Assembly (NCBI GenBank): GCA_944472155.2
Contig: OX235271.1
Span: forward strand, 91,401,256-91,465,255
DNA length: 64,000 nucleotides
From: Trichobilharzia szidati
Lineage: Eukaryota > Platyhelminthes > Trematoda > Strigeidida > Schistosomatidae
Direction of reading: 5' to 3'
Under the pieces are notes generated by a model that was not told where the DNA came from, did not search any database, and worked only from the letters and a program-made list of their open reading frames with translations. Numbering within the stretch: position 1 is the stretch's first letter; every line of letters begins with the position of its first letter. Position numbers and translations under genes: made by a program. Positions 39,216 through 49,914 of this stretch are shown piece by piece.

Positions 39216-41564
39216 AAGCTCGTTCAGTAGAGGATAGATAACAGAACTTAGCCATACTCAACTCAACCTGAAAAGTGAATTACGTTTCCTCAAGGACGAG
39301 AATTCGCGTTTGTCGACACAAGTCACTGAACTTAAGGCGCAACTTGATGCTCTGCAGAATAAGTGAGGCATCTGGTGATAGAGTGAAACCTTCAAGAACT
39401 GTTCTTCAGTGCAAAAATGTACTTTTCAGAATGTAAACCTTCATAGGGGAATATTTATTGGTACTTCTTTCTCTTAAAAACTAAGAAAATTATTTCCACC
39501 CCACGGACTATGTGATAATGTTTGTTACTGGCCCGATCACCAGTAATGCTTTTCTTTCTTTAGAAATTATTATTGTTATTATTATTGTCATTATTCGAAT
39601 GGTAAACTTACTTGACAATAATTACAACAGTATTCTTCTGACTATTCTCTATGCTACTCCCATTATGTGTTTATTGTACATTTTGTGACACAATAGAGAC
39701 TAGATTTCTATTCTGTTAGATTCATGATGTAGTGAATTCGAGGGCGAATACTGCAGATGCAGCGCTGATGTCGTCGTTTAGCTCCCAGGTAAAACAACAT
39801 GGTGAAATGAGGAACTATGTTGCATAGCAATATATAAGTTGCTGGCAAATAGAAGTCAACTAGAGAGTTTATTGAAATTAGCTACTTCAGCAGTTGCAAC
39901 TTATTTATGATTTGAAATTGATCCTTACGACATATGCATATAAATGTTTCATTACGGAATGTGTTAGATATTAACTTGAGGTACTAAATATGAACAGTGA
40001 GTCAACTAGTAAGGTAAAATGATGATGCATAATCATTAATTTTTAGAATAAAATTTTTATTATTGGTTGGGATTTTGGCTATATGCCAGGACTACCAAGT
40101 ACAAAAACTCCACAATACCTTATCTGGCACAGCTGTTATGTGATGAGAAATCCGTTAGGTATGACACGATCAACTTACTGCGGCACTCTAACAAATAGTT
40201 CCCATTAGCTTTTGTTCTCCTTTCTTTGTTACTATTATATTGTTGCTCACATATTCTATTACACACTAATTTTATATTTCATATCCTGTGGTGCATTGTT
40301 TAAATATGTGAATGCAATGCTGTTCTTTTTTATTTCTTTTATTTATCTTTTTTCTTTTTGTTGTTGTTGCTTTTTATTTTTAAAATCTTATAAAAATTAA
40401 TGAGGTAATTAGATGCAATATTGTAATGCACGCTGAAAATTCCATACCTGTACCACAAATACTGTTTGGAATAAAGCTATTATTATTATTATTATTATCA
40501 TTAGTGCATTTACTGGCTATTTGTATTCTAATATTCATGGATATATTACTGTATAGCCTGAAGTTGTTGAAATTAGTTGTTCACGCAAAAATCATCTTGT
40601 TCTGATTATATTATAGGGATATTTAGAGCGATATTTTGTGTCGCTATTTAAAATGTGTGCTATTTTCTCGACACAAATTGTTGCGGATCGAAGGAAGTAT
40701 GTCTGACTGAATGTCAGTATAACATTGAAATATAATAATATTTACAGAGAATCAACCTGTGTTTAAATAAATTTCAGGTTGATAAAGAACGCATACTTGT
40801 CGAACAAACGGTCGTTAAACAGAATGAGAAAATCAAAGAATTAAGATGACGCTTGAATAATATGCCTGCAAAGCTTGCGTCTTTACTTGTAAATTATAAG
40901 TGACCTTAAAATGTTCGCCCTCTAATATAATTAGCAATATTTTGTAACATAGTTCCTCATTTCACCATGTTGTTTTACCTGGGAGCTGAACGACGACATC
41001 AGCGCTGCATCTGCAGTATTCGCCCTCGAATTCACTACATCATGACTCTATTCTAACTTTGAAATTGACAAGCATTTCATCACACAGAATAGAAATCTAG
41101 TCTCTATTGTGTCACAAAATGTACAATAAACACATAATGGGAGTAGCATAGAGAATAGTCAGAAGAATACTGTTGTAATTATTGTCAAGTAAGTTTACCA
41201 TTCGAATAATGACAATAATAATAACAATAATAATTTCTAAAGAAAGAAAAGCATTACTGGTGATCGGGCCAGTAACAAACATTATCACATAGTCCGTGGG
41301 GTGGAAATAATTTTCTTAGTTTTTAAGAGAAAGAAGTACCAATAAATATTCCCCTATGAAGGTTTACATTCTGAAAAGTACATTTTTGCACTGAAGAACA
41401 GTTCTTGAAGGTTTCACTCTATCACCAGATGCCTCACTTATTCTGCAGAGCATCAAGTTGCGCCTTAAGTTCAGTGACTTGTGTCGACAAACGCGAATTC
41501 TCGTCCTTGAGGAAACGTAATTCACTTTTCAGGTTGAGTTGATTATGGCTAAGTTCTGTTATCT
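39216..41564 (+). repeat. Array unit 17 (2349 bp, inverted loop)
   Basis: The loop at 39216-39235 is inverted but the outer arm markers are not (left ttgattatgg, right catactcaac; left arm long form, right arm short form). The inversion is therefore confined to a few tens of bases round the loop. Confidence 0.95.
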
Positions 41565-42203
41565 ATCCTCTACTGAACGAGCTTAGATTACAGAACTTAG
41601 CCATACTCAACTCAACCTGAAAAGTGAATTACGTTTCCTCAAGGACGAGAATTCGCGTTTGTCGACACAAGTCACTGAACTTAAGGCGCAACTTGATGCT
41701 CTGCAGAATAAGTGAGGCATCTGGTGATAGAGTGAAACCTTCAAGAACTGTTCTTCAGTGCAAAAATGTACTTTTCAGAATGTAAACCTTCATAGGGGAA
41801 TATTTATTGGTACTTCTTTCTCTTAAAAACTAAGAAAATTATTTCCACCCCACGGACTATGTGATAATGTTTGTTACTGGCCCGATCACCAGTAATGCTT
41901 TTCTTTCTTTAGAAATTATTATTATTATTATTATTGTCATTATTCGAATGGTAAACTTACTTGACAATAATTACAACAGTATTCTTCTGACTATTCTCTA
42001 TGCTACTCCCATTATGTGTTTATTGTACATTTTGTGACACAATAGAGACTAGATTTCTATTCTGTGTGATGAAATGCTTGTCAATTTCAAAGTTAGAATA
42101 GAGTCATGATGTAGTGAATTCGAGGGCGAATACTGCAGATGCAGCGCTGATGTCGTCGTTCAGCTCCCAGGTAAAACAACATGGTGAAATGAGGAACTAT
42201 GTT
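41565..42203 (+). repeat. Array unit 18 (terminal right arm only)
   Basis: Last palindrome. The right arm has the long indel form (about 42056-42105). At its end it continues as 'gttacaaaata', the complement of the left-arm outer edge, instead of the usual 'gttgcatagc'. The array stops here and single-copy DNA begins. Confidence 0.93.
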
Positions 42204-43914
42204 ACAAAATACTGTTTGTCGACAGAGATTCTAGTGTTGTAATTATGGAATGTTTAGCTGTTATTTTTGATTTCAACCTGATTGCGAAGCTCAAGGTACA
42301 TATAAATTTTTCAGGTTATTCGAGTGGCGTATGTGTGAATGCTCACTGTTTGTAACTGAGAGAAGACGTTATTAGGAACCAACTGTTGACAGTGAATCAA
42401 ATAATTTGTCAGAATAATTGGTTGTAGGAGCACACATAAGCGTAGTACGTGATTGTTTAGCATTTGGTTTGCGTGTGGGATCAAATTCGAAAACTGTAGA
42501 ACTGGGACGAAAAAGTTATCGACTATTGATTGATTTTGCAATCGTTGTTTTCGTTCAGTGGCGTCAGGTACTCACAGGTAAATGACCGCCTATATTTAAT
42601 TATCTGATCGTACCATGAGATGATTACTGGCCAACAGAGAATACAAAGTGTTGTAGACAGTGTGATGATATGAAAGTATATATATATATATATACGTGAC
42701 CGAAGTCTCAGTGATGAGAATCTACGAATTGCGTGAAAAAAGGTTAAGTAATAGGATGTATGGCTCATAAATTTTACTAATAAAGTTAGTAAAATTTCAT
42801 TTCTTCATGTAAAAGAAAAATATATATGATATTAGTAGTGTTAATATACCACTGATTATTTAAACATTGGAAGTTGAGTTTATAAGCACCTTTCTGACAT
42901 TTGTGTTTTCACACTACAACTGTGCTAATTATAATAATTATTAGCCGTTTGAGCATAAATTCTTGTGAAATTTCTGCTTCTACCAAAGGACATGCGAAAA
43001 AAGAAAAACAACGTTCAACAGAATAAAGAGGATATTGGCTATCCGACAGAATGTGACTTCAGCCATCTGCTTGCAAGAATTAAAATGTCTATCAACAACA
43101 ATTAGTCAGTTTAAAAGAGAGTCTATGAAATAAAAGATAATAATGTGCAGCTTCACTTGTAGTTCGTTATGATATAACCAATTTAACAAAGGGAACGAAC
43201 TGTATAAGATAACGTCGCACTTTTCACATGAGCTGAAGTGTTGTCCATTACTTTTACGGTGCTCTTAAGCTGATGTAATTTCCTAGTTGTAAGGAATTGT
43301 ATGAAAAATCCGTTAAATTTCCGCCTTAATCTTGAACCACACATCTTTTACATCGCTTCATGTACATGCATCAAGTGAAGAATTGAGGGCACATGTCACG
43401 GTTAATGTTACTGCTGTTCAACCTATATTTGGTTTTAACGATAAAATTTTTAGTTCAAAAGTTATTGCATTACAAATAGGTTTGACAAAAGTGAATACAA
43501 ATGAAGTAAAAACAATGCAGAAGTTATTGCATTTCTGTAAACCAAATTTTATTAAACACTCTAAAAAAATTGCATACAAAAATCCAATACAGTGTATACA
43601 TATATTTACACCATTTTTCTCTTTAGAACTAAGAAATGTACTTCATGTATGAAAAACAGCAGCTAACAAAAAAGGATTCAATTGAACTTTTTATGGTCTT
43701 ATTTTAAGGTATAATTCCAGTGATGGGTCAGTTATATGCCATCTTGATGACTCCAAGAAATTGAAAACTTCGTCTAAATCATCTTTGAGGACGATCACAA
43801 GCGGACGACAAGACTTCAGGCTCTAGTGGATGAAAACAGAAATCAGATAAAATTTAAAAACACAATATAAGCAGATGGTAAAACAGCATAGACAAAAAGG
43901 TGGTTCATATAAGA
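42204..43914. other. Single-copy flank right of the array, no recognised gene
   Basis: Leaving the array, the sequence is AT-rich with short open frames only. A possible coding patch at 42247-42291 (MECLAVIFDFNLIAKLK, then a GTACAT donor-like site) is too short to call. Open frames at 42311-42768 (minus) and 43332-43652 (plus) have no recognisable motif and the composition of random AT-rich sequence. A (TA)n run lies at 42677-42694. Confidence 0.5.
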
Positions 43915-44630
43915 ATAAAACTTGAGCACTGAGGTAGAGTGTAAATCCATTATGGGTAAATTTTGTTTTGATAAAGTCTCACAGTGTTATACAGTAATGT
44001 TTACTGATGACAACGTTTCGAGCACAAATTATTTCCACTCATAATCATATCAAGGTAATCACACGACTTCCTAAATTCATTTATATAGTTCCGTTGTTTT
44101 TCACTTGATTTGATTGGTAGTAATTTCCATATTTCGGTTATGAGTGATGAATCATTCCTATTGCATGTGCTGGGTGCAGATTCCATGAACAAGGATTCAG
44201 TGATCAATCTCTCTCTCCACCTACCTAGATTACTTTTTAGAAATTTAACCCTATCCCACCCTATTGTGTGTTAATGCATGCATTTCAAATGCTGAGCTTT
44301 TTTCTAAATTACTTATCTTCTCGGGGTCAACCATTCTTACCTTAGCTAAATTCTGACAATCTGACTACCCCTGACCTATGTAGTTGACCTCACAGTCATT
44401 GCAGGGTATTTTGTAAATTATATTATTTTGTCTAATTGGGTCAACTGGGTCCTTTAACCTACAGAGCTTGTCCCTGAGTGAGTTTGTAGGTTCCTGCTTT
44501 ATTGAGAATCCTATGTAGTGTCTCAGATGTACCCTCTTTATATGGTATAACTGTAGATGATTGTATATTCTTATATATATATATATATATATATATAAAT
44601 TATATATAAAAATAAATAAATTATATTATA

Positions 44631-44685
<55 letters not shown>

Positions 44686-44985
44686 TTATACAATTATACT
44701 TGTAACTGTAGATGACTTATATTCTCTCTTATTTATGTTATTATTACTAGTTTCACAATTTAAAACAGTTAGTCCCTTTTATAAATTTTGATAGCATTAT
44801 TAGAAGACGGAGATAGTTTCACAATTATTTTTATTTTTATTTTGGCCTTTTTCAATCTTTCTAATGAATTTTAAAGGATAGTTATTTAACACCAACACCT
44901 CTTCTATCTGTTTTATTTGATCCGATAGTTGACTTACATGCATTCCATATGTTCTGACAGATGCCTGCCTACCAGTTCTGTGGCA
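43915..44985 (-). mobile_element. Penelope-like retroelement, 3' part (broken)
   Basis: Minus-strand translation gives, in order: a segment with QIKQIEEVLVLNNYPLKFI (about 44930-44870), resembling the linker after the Penelope-type reverse transcriptase; VIPYKEGTSETLHRIL (about 44550-44505); and IIYKIPCNDCEVNYIGQ (about 44420-44370). The last matches the start of the GIY-YIG endonuclease domain that marks Penelope-like elements, including its Cys pair and YIG triplet. A C-terminal stretch at 44207-44001 ends in NNLCSKRCHQ before the stop. Frameshifts, stops and (TA)n runs (44572-44598, 44636-44683) break the frame. The reverse transcriptase core is absent. The last ~130 bp (43915-44045) recur at 53338-53475 and 60716-60938. 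Confidence 0.75.
44572..44683. repeat. (TA)n microsatellite pair
   Basis: Two TA runs (44572-44598 and 44636-44683) separated by an AT-rich spacer. The words 'ctgtagatga' occur on both sides (about 44551 and 44706), suggesting duplication around the expansion inside the Penelope relic. Confidence 0.9.
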
Positions 44986-45530
44986 TACCTCATTTCTTGT
45001 GGATAGCCTCGCAGGTATGACATGATTTTCTTAGGCAGAAAATGAGTCACACTACATGATAGTAATCTGAAGTTGCATATGCCTTTTGGTCAAACGGTGC
45101 TGTTGGGACCAAGAAGGACAGATAAGCACTCAAGCAACTTCTGATATTCTCTGAATACACAATCACTGGCTGTAGGTCGGACGATGAAAAAGCGGAGTAT
45201 CACTAAAAACTCTCTGACTTACTACGGAAAGTCAGACGCGAAATGTGGTCATCGTGAAAAGAGATTTTAATGTACAGGTGTTAAGCTTATCTTTAAGAAA
45301 AAATAGCTTACTGGTATTGTACACATTCTAAAAATTGCTTTTTGGTGAGTCAAAAAAGGGGGTAGTTATATATATCAGGTATTATATCGCCTGATGAATA
45401 TCTGAAGATTATGCTGATAAAGTATGAGTTGTTGGTCGAAATTAATTTTATCCAAACAACTGAATTGACTACTGTATAACAAATGGATTGAAATTTACAT
45501 AAATTATGTTTCGCTACTTTTATCTATTTG
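44986..45530. other. Unassigned AT-rich stretch 3' of the TRNAU1AP-like gene
   Basis: No motif recognised on either strand. It lies between the Penelope relic and the 3' UTR of the minus-strand gene. Confidence 0.4.
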
Positions 45531-45555
45531 AATCCAGTTTATCAACCAAACAATA

Positions 45556-45561
45556 TTTATT
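45556..45561 (-). promoter_or_regulatory. Polyadenylation signal AATAAA of the TRNAU1AP-like gene
   Basis: A canonical hexamer on the minus strand, about 120 bases after the TGA at 45680. It supports the 45997-45680 exon being terminal. Confidence 0.6.
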
Positions 45562-45679
45562 TACTATGAAATATAATTTCTTGCTATTTACTTGTTTGTC
45601 ATATCTTATCTGAATGAGGAGAAATATAAAAACAACAAAAAAGAATATTCTTAGGAGTGCTACTCCACCTAACAGTTTA

Positions 45680-45997
45680 TCACCTACCCGGAGCATATTC
45701 TTGAGAGCCAGTGCCCTGCTGAATAGCTCTAGCATACAAATGTGAAGCAGTAGCATCAACAAATGCGTGTTGTTGTACTGTAGCATCACCTATAAATGCA
45801 CCACCGCCAGCTATTGATGTTATCCCTAAGTTCGCAGTCGCCTTCAGTGGATGAGTCGCCAGAATAAAACTGAGCTGCATATTGAGACGCATAATACTGT
45901 TGGTAGTATTGTTGATAGGCTTGATAATATTCTGCTTGAGCAGCTGAATTTCCAGTCACAGCAACAGCAACTGCAGCAGTGAACGGATCAGCCATGC
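45680..45997 (-). CDS. TRNAU1AP: TRNAU1AP/SECp43-like protein, terminal exon (two overlapping frames)
   Basis: A 'ctttccag' acceptor lies just upstream (minus strand). Joined in phase 1 to the previous exon, the frame reads GMADPFTAAVAVAV, then a Tyr/Gln-rich tract (EYYQAYQQYYQQYYASQYAA). This corresponds to the Tyr/Gln-rich region after RRM2 in vertebrate SECp43. The frame stops at 45786. From about 45860 a second frame, shifted by one base, stays open to 45680 with similar Ala/Gln-rich composition and ends EYAPGR. A one-base insertion in genome or assembly, or alternative splicing, would explain this. SECp43 binds tRNA-Sec and is linked to selenocysteine tRNA modification and selenoprotein synthesis. 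Exon identity is fairly sure; the C-terminal frame is not. Confidence 0.7.
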
Positions 45998-46084
45998 CTG
46001 GAAAGTGTAAAAAAAGCTAACATACTGTACAATATGCAAACTACAGGAAAACACAAATGTAGGTAAAAACAGTATCAAGAAATG

Positions 46085-48185
46085 AATTGCCATTACTTCA
46101 TAGTGGGCTAAGTTACAATAATTCATACCCATACATCAAGTCGAAGGGCACTGAAGAAGTAATTCAGTCGAGGGTCAAACACCAGTATAACACCTCTCTG
46201 ACTGACTGGTTTCAAAATAGAACTTTGCACAGATGTGCAGTACTTCGAGCTGCCACGCTCCCATTACGTTGCACACAAAGCAAGACAAGACAGTAAGAGA
46301 GATTCAAAACAGAGATAATAAACAGAAATATCAGGCATAAAGAATAGTAATATGTGAGAACAATAGAATTTTATTGGATATTATAAATCACAAAGAACCA
46401 ATGCATCTGCACCATCAGTGACAACGACAATTTGGGGCCACATCACCAATTACCTCCAGCCACTGGTTTCTACCATACCCCACCAGTCAAAAAGTTTACA
46501 CCTCCCTACGTGGCTAGTTCAAGCTAACGGCCACAGATTTCATTGACTGATGAAGCGATGTTTTCTTTTGACCACCACTAAATCTTTTCCAACCTGACCC
46601 CATGTCAGCTAACATTGCCCGTCGAGGAAGGCGATGGCTAGTCATACGTAATACATGTCCTAACCATCGGTGTAACTTTACAATATCATCGACTGATTTC
46701 CCACCTCCTTATCTAGCAATAGACGTCTAACTTCAATATTGTTCACCTTATAATACTACTCAACACGTGAGACAGAACGCAGACACTTATGATTAAAGAG
46801 AGCTAACTTTTTCGTGTCTTCAAATTTCAGTGTCCATGTCTCACAGCCAAAAAGGAGGACGGAGCGAACTGTTGAGTAGTACACACGCCCTTAGATCGAC
46901 AGCCGGATATCACATCTACGCCAGAGACGGCGCAAACTTGCCTTTGCGACACTAGTCTTCTGTTTCCGTGCTGAGATTTCGTCAGCGAACAACCCAGAGG
47001 GGCTGGCTAATGCAACTTCCCAAAAAGGTGGGATGGTCAACACGCTCTGCTACTTCACTCCCTATCTTCAAGCTAGGAGTCAATGCAGACCAGTAGTCCT
47101 GTAGCGTCATTTGTTATTTGAAGGGAGCGAATCGCATGCCAAACATTCGAAGATTTCTGCTCCCAAAGGTTCTCAAAAGACTCTGCATTTTGTCAGCGTT
47201 TTCTCCGAGAAGGACCACTATATCTTTGGCATACTCTAGGTTAACGAGACCATCCCCAACCCGGTAACAAGTCAACCCTGGCCTGAGTTGCTGAAGCCAG
47301 TCGGGGTTAAGTCCGTCAGTATATCTATGATGAACTTAAACAGAAATGGGGAAAGTGGCCATCTCTAACGGACACCACTGGTTGTTACCACTTCAGATGG
47401 CAACTCTCCGTAGACTTTTACCTGGCTGACTAAATGAGTTCGTGTAGAGTGCCTTGATCATTGAGATTTATTTTCTCGGCATTCCCTTCAAAACCAAACA
47501 TCACCTTAATACCTCTCGGTCGACAGAATCGAATGACGTTTCCAGGTCAAGAAATATGACGATTGTTGGATGCCGATAAGTATGCTTATGTTCCAGAATC
47601 TGGCGAAGAGTGAAGATATGATCAATACACCCTCTTTCTGGTCTAAAGCCTTTCCGGTTCTTTCGTGTCAGAGCACTGCTTAGTCTACGCATTATTATTG
47701 AGCCTAAAACTCCATATTAGTCAAGTTAATCTCCCAGTGATTATCACAGGAACAATTGTCTTCCTTCTTGTTTATCGAGATAATCAATGAATTACACTAT
47801 CCCGACAGGACTATCTCTGATTCCCAGACTCTGTCTGTTACCTTATTAACTCAGACAGCTAACTGTTTCCACCGTCCTTAAACACCACCTCTGCAGTCAT
47901 TCCATCGGGTCCCACTTCTTTGCCTCGTTTCAGACTACATACAGCTTTTGTAACCTCACTTAAGAACGGAGGACCTGTGTTTATATATTCCATTCAGGGA
48001 AGTGTTGAATGCTGGGTAAGCTGAGCGTGAGTGTAGGCCAACTAAATTATTGCTCAAAGTGTCCTTTCCAACACCGCTCGACCAAAGTAGTAAAACGCTG
48101 CCTACAAGCTAATGCTGACCGTCTGTTATCAGGGTACTGATGGAGTGCGACTATTTGGTCTATGCACTTGCAGTTAGGTTTGCGA
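46085..48185 (-). mobile_element. RTE-type non-LTR retrotransposon, 5'-truncated and broken
   Basis: Minus-strand motifs appear in the order of an RTE ORF2 with frameshifts: KRGKEVGPDGMTAE (about 47930), a fragment from 47692 with GFRPERGCIDHIFTLRQIL and FLDLETSFDSVDREV (palm motif A), PLSPFLFKFIIDIL (about 47325), EYAKDIVVLLGENADKMQSL (about 47240), and near the 3' end RWLGHVLRMTSHRLPRR (about 46660) and GSGWKRFSGGQ. The catalytic YADD is YAKD, so the copy is inactive on this ground alone. The endonuclease domain is missing. The 3' non-coding part runs to about 46085 and is shared with the relic at 58000-58460. It lies in the last intron of the TRNAU1AP-like gene, on the same strand. Confidence 0.85.
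47501..47692 (-). pseudogene. RTE reverse transcriptase fragment (motif A region)
   Basis: A 63-codon open fragment of the RTE reverse transcriptase. It contains the FRPERGCIDHIF block and the FLDL...FDSVDR motif A, whose Asp binds catalytic metal. The usual Lys/Ala-Ala-Phe context is altered (ETSFDS). It is the longest unbroken piece of this element; flanking pieces lie in other frames. Confidence 0.85.
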
Positions 48186-49200
48186 ATATTTGTTGCTATC
48201 TGTTAGAGATTAGACGTAAGATGAATATGGAAACTGGTATTGTAGAGACTATGGTAACTAGACTAATCGCCCCGAGGACATAATATGGAAACTCCCGACG
48301 GTGATATGAAAGAGATTGTGTGAAGAGGAAATGTAAGGTTGTGGATAATCGTGAAGCCGACTAATAAGATGTGCAGAGAATAGTAGGAAACACAGAAGTG
48401 CTGTAGAAGCCCGATATTTTACTCGGAACCCACGGGAATAATGATTAAATAATAAATTATGCTTGCACTTTTTTGTGCTCAAGAGCTTCAGGGAATGGAT
48501 TTCGGTACATGCATTAGTCCTTTCAAACCATTTTTTAAGGAACAGAACAGGTAATACCGTTTAAATAACAGAAATAAGTTACAGACGTTTTCAGAACGAG
48601 TAATGCTGAAACAACTGTTCTTTAAATACTATTTTAATATCTTCAGAGCATATAAATCTCTTCCATTTGTCCTTCACTTGCATGCACAGACCACGGCACT
48701 AGTCACTATTCAAGCAAGTGCTTTGCAGGCAGCAGTCCTCTACTATATCTTTAGGAAGTTAGCATGTGGTGATACAGTCTATTGTTCATCTAAGTTTGTT
48801 GCAGACTACACTTGTGTCTGAAATTAGTACTGTCTAGGAACACATAGTTATCTGAACATATTTGTAATAAAAGACCATTATTATGGAATCTGCGAGTTAG
48901 GACTGTGTAGGTGTTATCTGAAAGCTTTTCCATCTGACGTATACTAAATAGTCATGCATCGAAATTTCCCTATTCAATTTTTTTTACTGAATTAAGAACC
49001 CCAGCAAAAAAGATTAGAAAGATAAGTTTCAACTGTAAATTTCTCATTTTTGTGACCGACTGACGGATTTAACAGCACAGAAGTTCACACAAAACTGAAT
49101 CAACTCACACTATGGAAAATCACAAACAAAGAGAAAGTGTAATGGAATCTAGATGGGATTAATGTGAACGAAAGGATTACAATCCGATATATGCACTTAC
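48186..49200. other. Intron DNA with no recognised feature
   Basis: Between the truncated 5' edge of the RTE element and the second recognised TRNAU1AP-like exon. Short open frames at 48258-48482 (minus) and 48603-48821 (plus) show no motif. Confidence 0.4.
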
Positions 49201-49413
49201 CACTAGGAACTACTGAAGTTGATTCAGATACTGATGTGGTAACAACCAAACTCCCGTCTATGTTATAACGCTTTGGTATAGCCAGACTCACACGAATAGG
49301 TTTATATCCTAGACCACAATAATTTTGCATCTCAATAAGTGCTTTATCCATATCAGACTCTGTTAAGAATCGAACAAATCCATATCCACAGGATTTTCTA
49401 TTTGTCATTACAA
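49201..49413 (-). CDS. TRNAU1AP: TRNAU1AP/SECp43-like protein, exon with C-terminal half of RRM2
   Basis: A 213-base exon, phase 1 on both sides, with acceptor 'cattaacag' and donor 'gtaagt'. It completes the second RNA-recognition motif: the RNP1 block reads CGYGFVRF, followed by a helix (ESDMDKALIEMQNYCGLGYK) and the final strand PIRVSLAIPKRYN. The 'GLG-KP-R-S-AIPK' pattern is diagnostic of SECp43 rather than of generic RRM proteins. A Ser/Thr/Val-rich linker follows (TTSVSESTSVVPS). The phase matches both neighbours and the join to the previous exon restores KVVMTNRKS before RNP1. Confidence 0.88.
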
Positions 49414-49482
49414 CTGTTAATGTGAAAATTTAAAAAAAATATATACATATATATGATGAATTGACATTTATACTGACGTTAC

Positions 49483-49683
49483 CTTTAGCTGATCGACAAG
49501 TAGGATATTTTTTAAAAGCATTAAACAATGCAAGATCATCGACATCTTCTGTTAACTCACCAACAAATAATGAACATTCACTGCTAAAATAATCAGGAGA
49601 TTGTTGATGATTAGAATTATAAAGCATTACATAGAAGTACTGTGTTTTCCATAACTTGCATGATTCAACATGAATCTTCTGGT
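49483..49683 (-). CDS. TRNAU1AP: TRNAU1AP/SECp43-like protein, exon spanning end of RRM1 and start of RRM2
   Basis: A 201-base exon, phase 1 on both sides, with acceptor 'gaatttttcag' and donor 'gtaacg'. The first part corresponds to the end of RRM1 and the inter-domain linker. The second part starts RRM2 with the RNP2 block CSLFVGEL, then TEDVDDLALFNAFKKYPTCR. The EDVDD and YP-CR words follow the SECp43 pattern. Intron length to the next exon is only 69 bases, whereas the introns on either side are over 3 kb and over 14 kb. RRM1 proper (about 80 residues) was not found between 49700 and the window end. Confidence 0.87.
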
Positions 49684-49914
49684 CTGAAAAATTCAATTGT
49701 ATTATAAAAAAAAACAGGATTTAACAATGTTACAAAAATAGAATAAGTTAATTTAGGTTTGACGAACTTATTTTTAGTATTTTAGAGGCTGAAATAATAG
49801 ATATTTCAAAATATGCGTAGTCCTTCAAGTTTTTTTTATTCCTTTACATTTCCAGTGGAACATAGGGCTTCAAGCTATACACTTAAAGTTTCGGTAGCAA
49901 TGGTGTTTATTTTT

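Larger units (their letters stand above)
1..42203. repeat. Tandem array of ~2.34-kb units, each containing a large palindrome
   Basis: About 18 near-identical units follow one another. Palindrome loops begin at 2309, 4668, 7066, 8756, 11109, 13453, 15797, 18141, 20512, 22856, 25167, 27511, 29855, 32199, 34534, 36878, 39216 and 41565; eight of the intervals are exactly 2344 bp. In each unit a left arm (619 bp at 1690-2308) is followed by a 20-base asymmetric loop and the reverse-complement right arm (592 bp at 2329-2920). Then comes a ~1.13-kb single-copy spacer. Arms contain TAA/TTA microsatellites and a leucine-zipper coding piece; the spacer contains a retroelement-like tail and a second coding piece. 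No intact gene of ordinary size is present. It resembles a satellite or ampliconic repeat. Sex-linkage, known for several schistosome satellites, is possible but cannot be judged here. Confidence 0.97.

Noticed and set aside
1..42203. CRISPR-like or prokaryotic repeat array
   Set aside because: The period is 2.3 kb with palindromic arms, and the setting is eukaryotic with introns and retrotransposons.
43332..43652. 106-codon plus-strand open frame
   Set aside because: No recognisable domain, AT-driven composition, and no splice or polyadenylation context.
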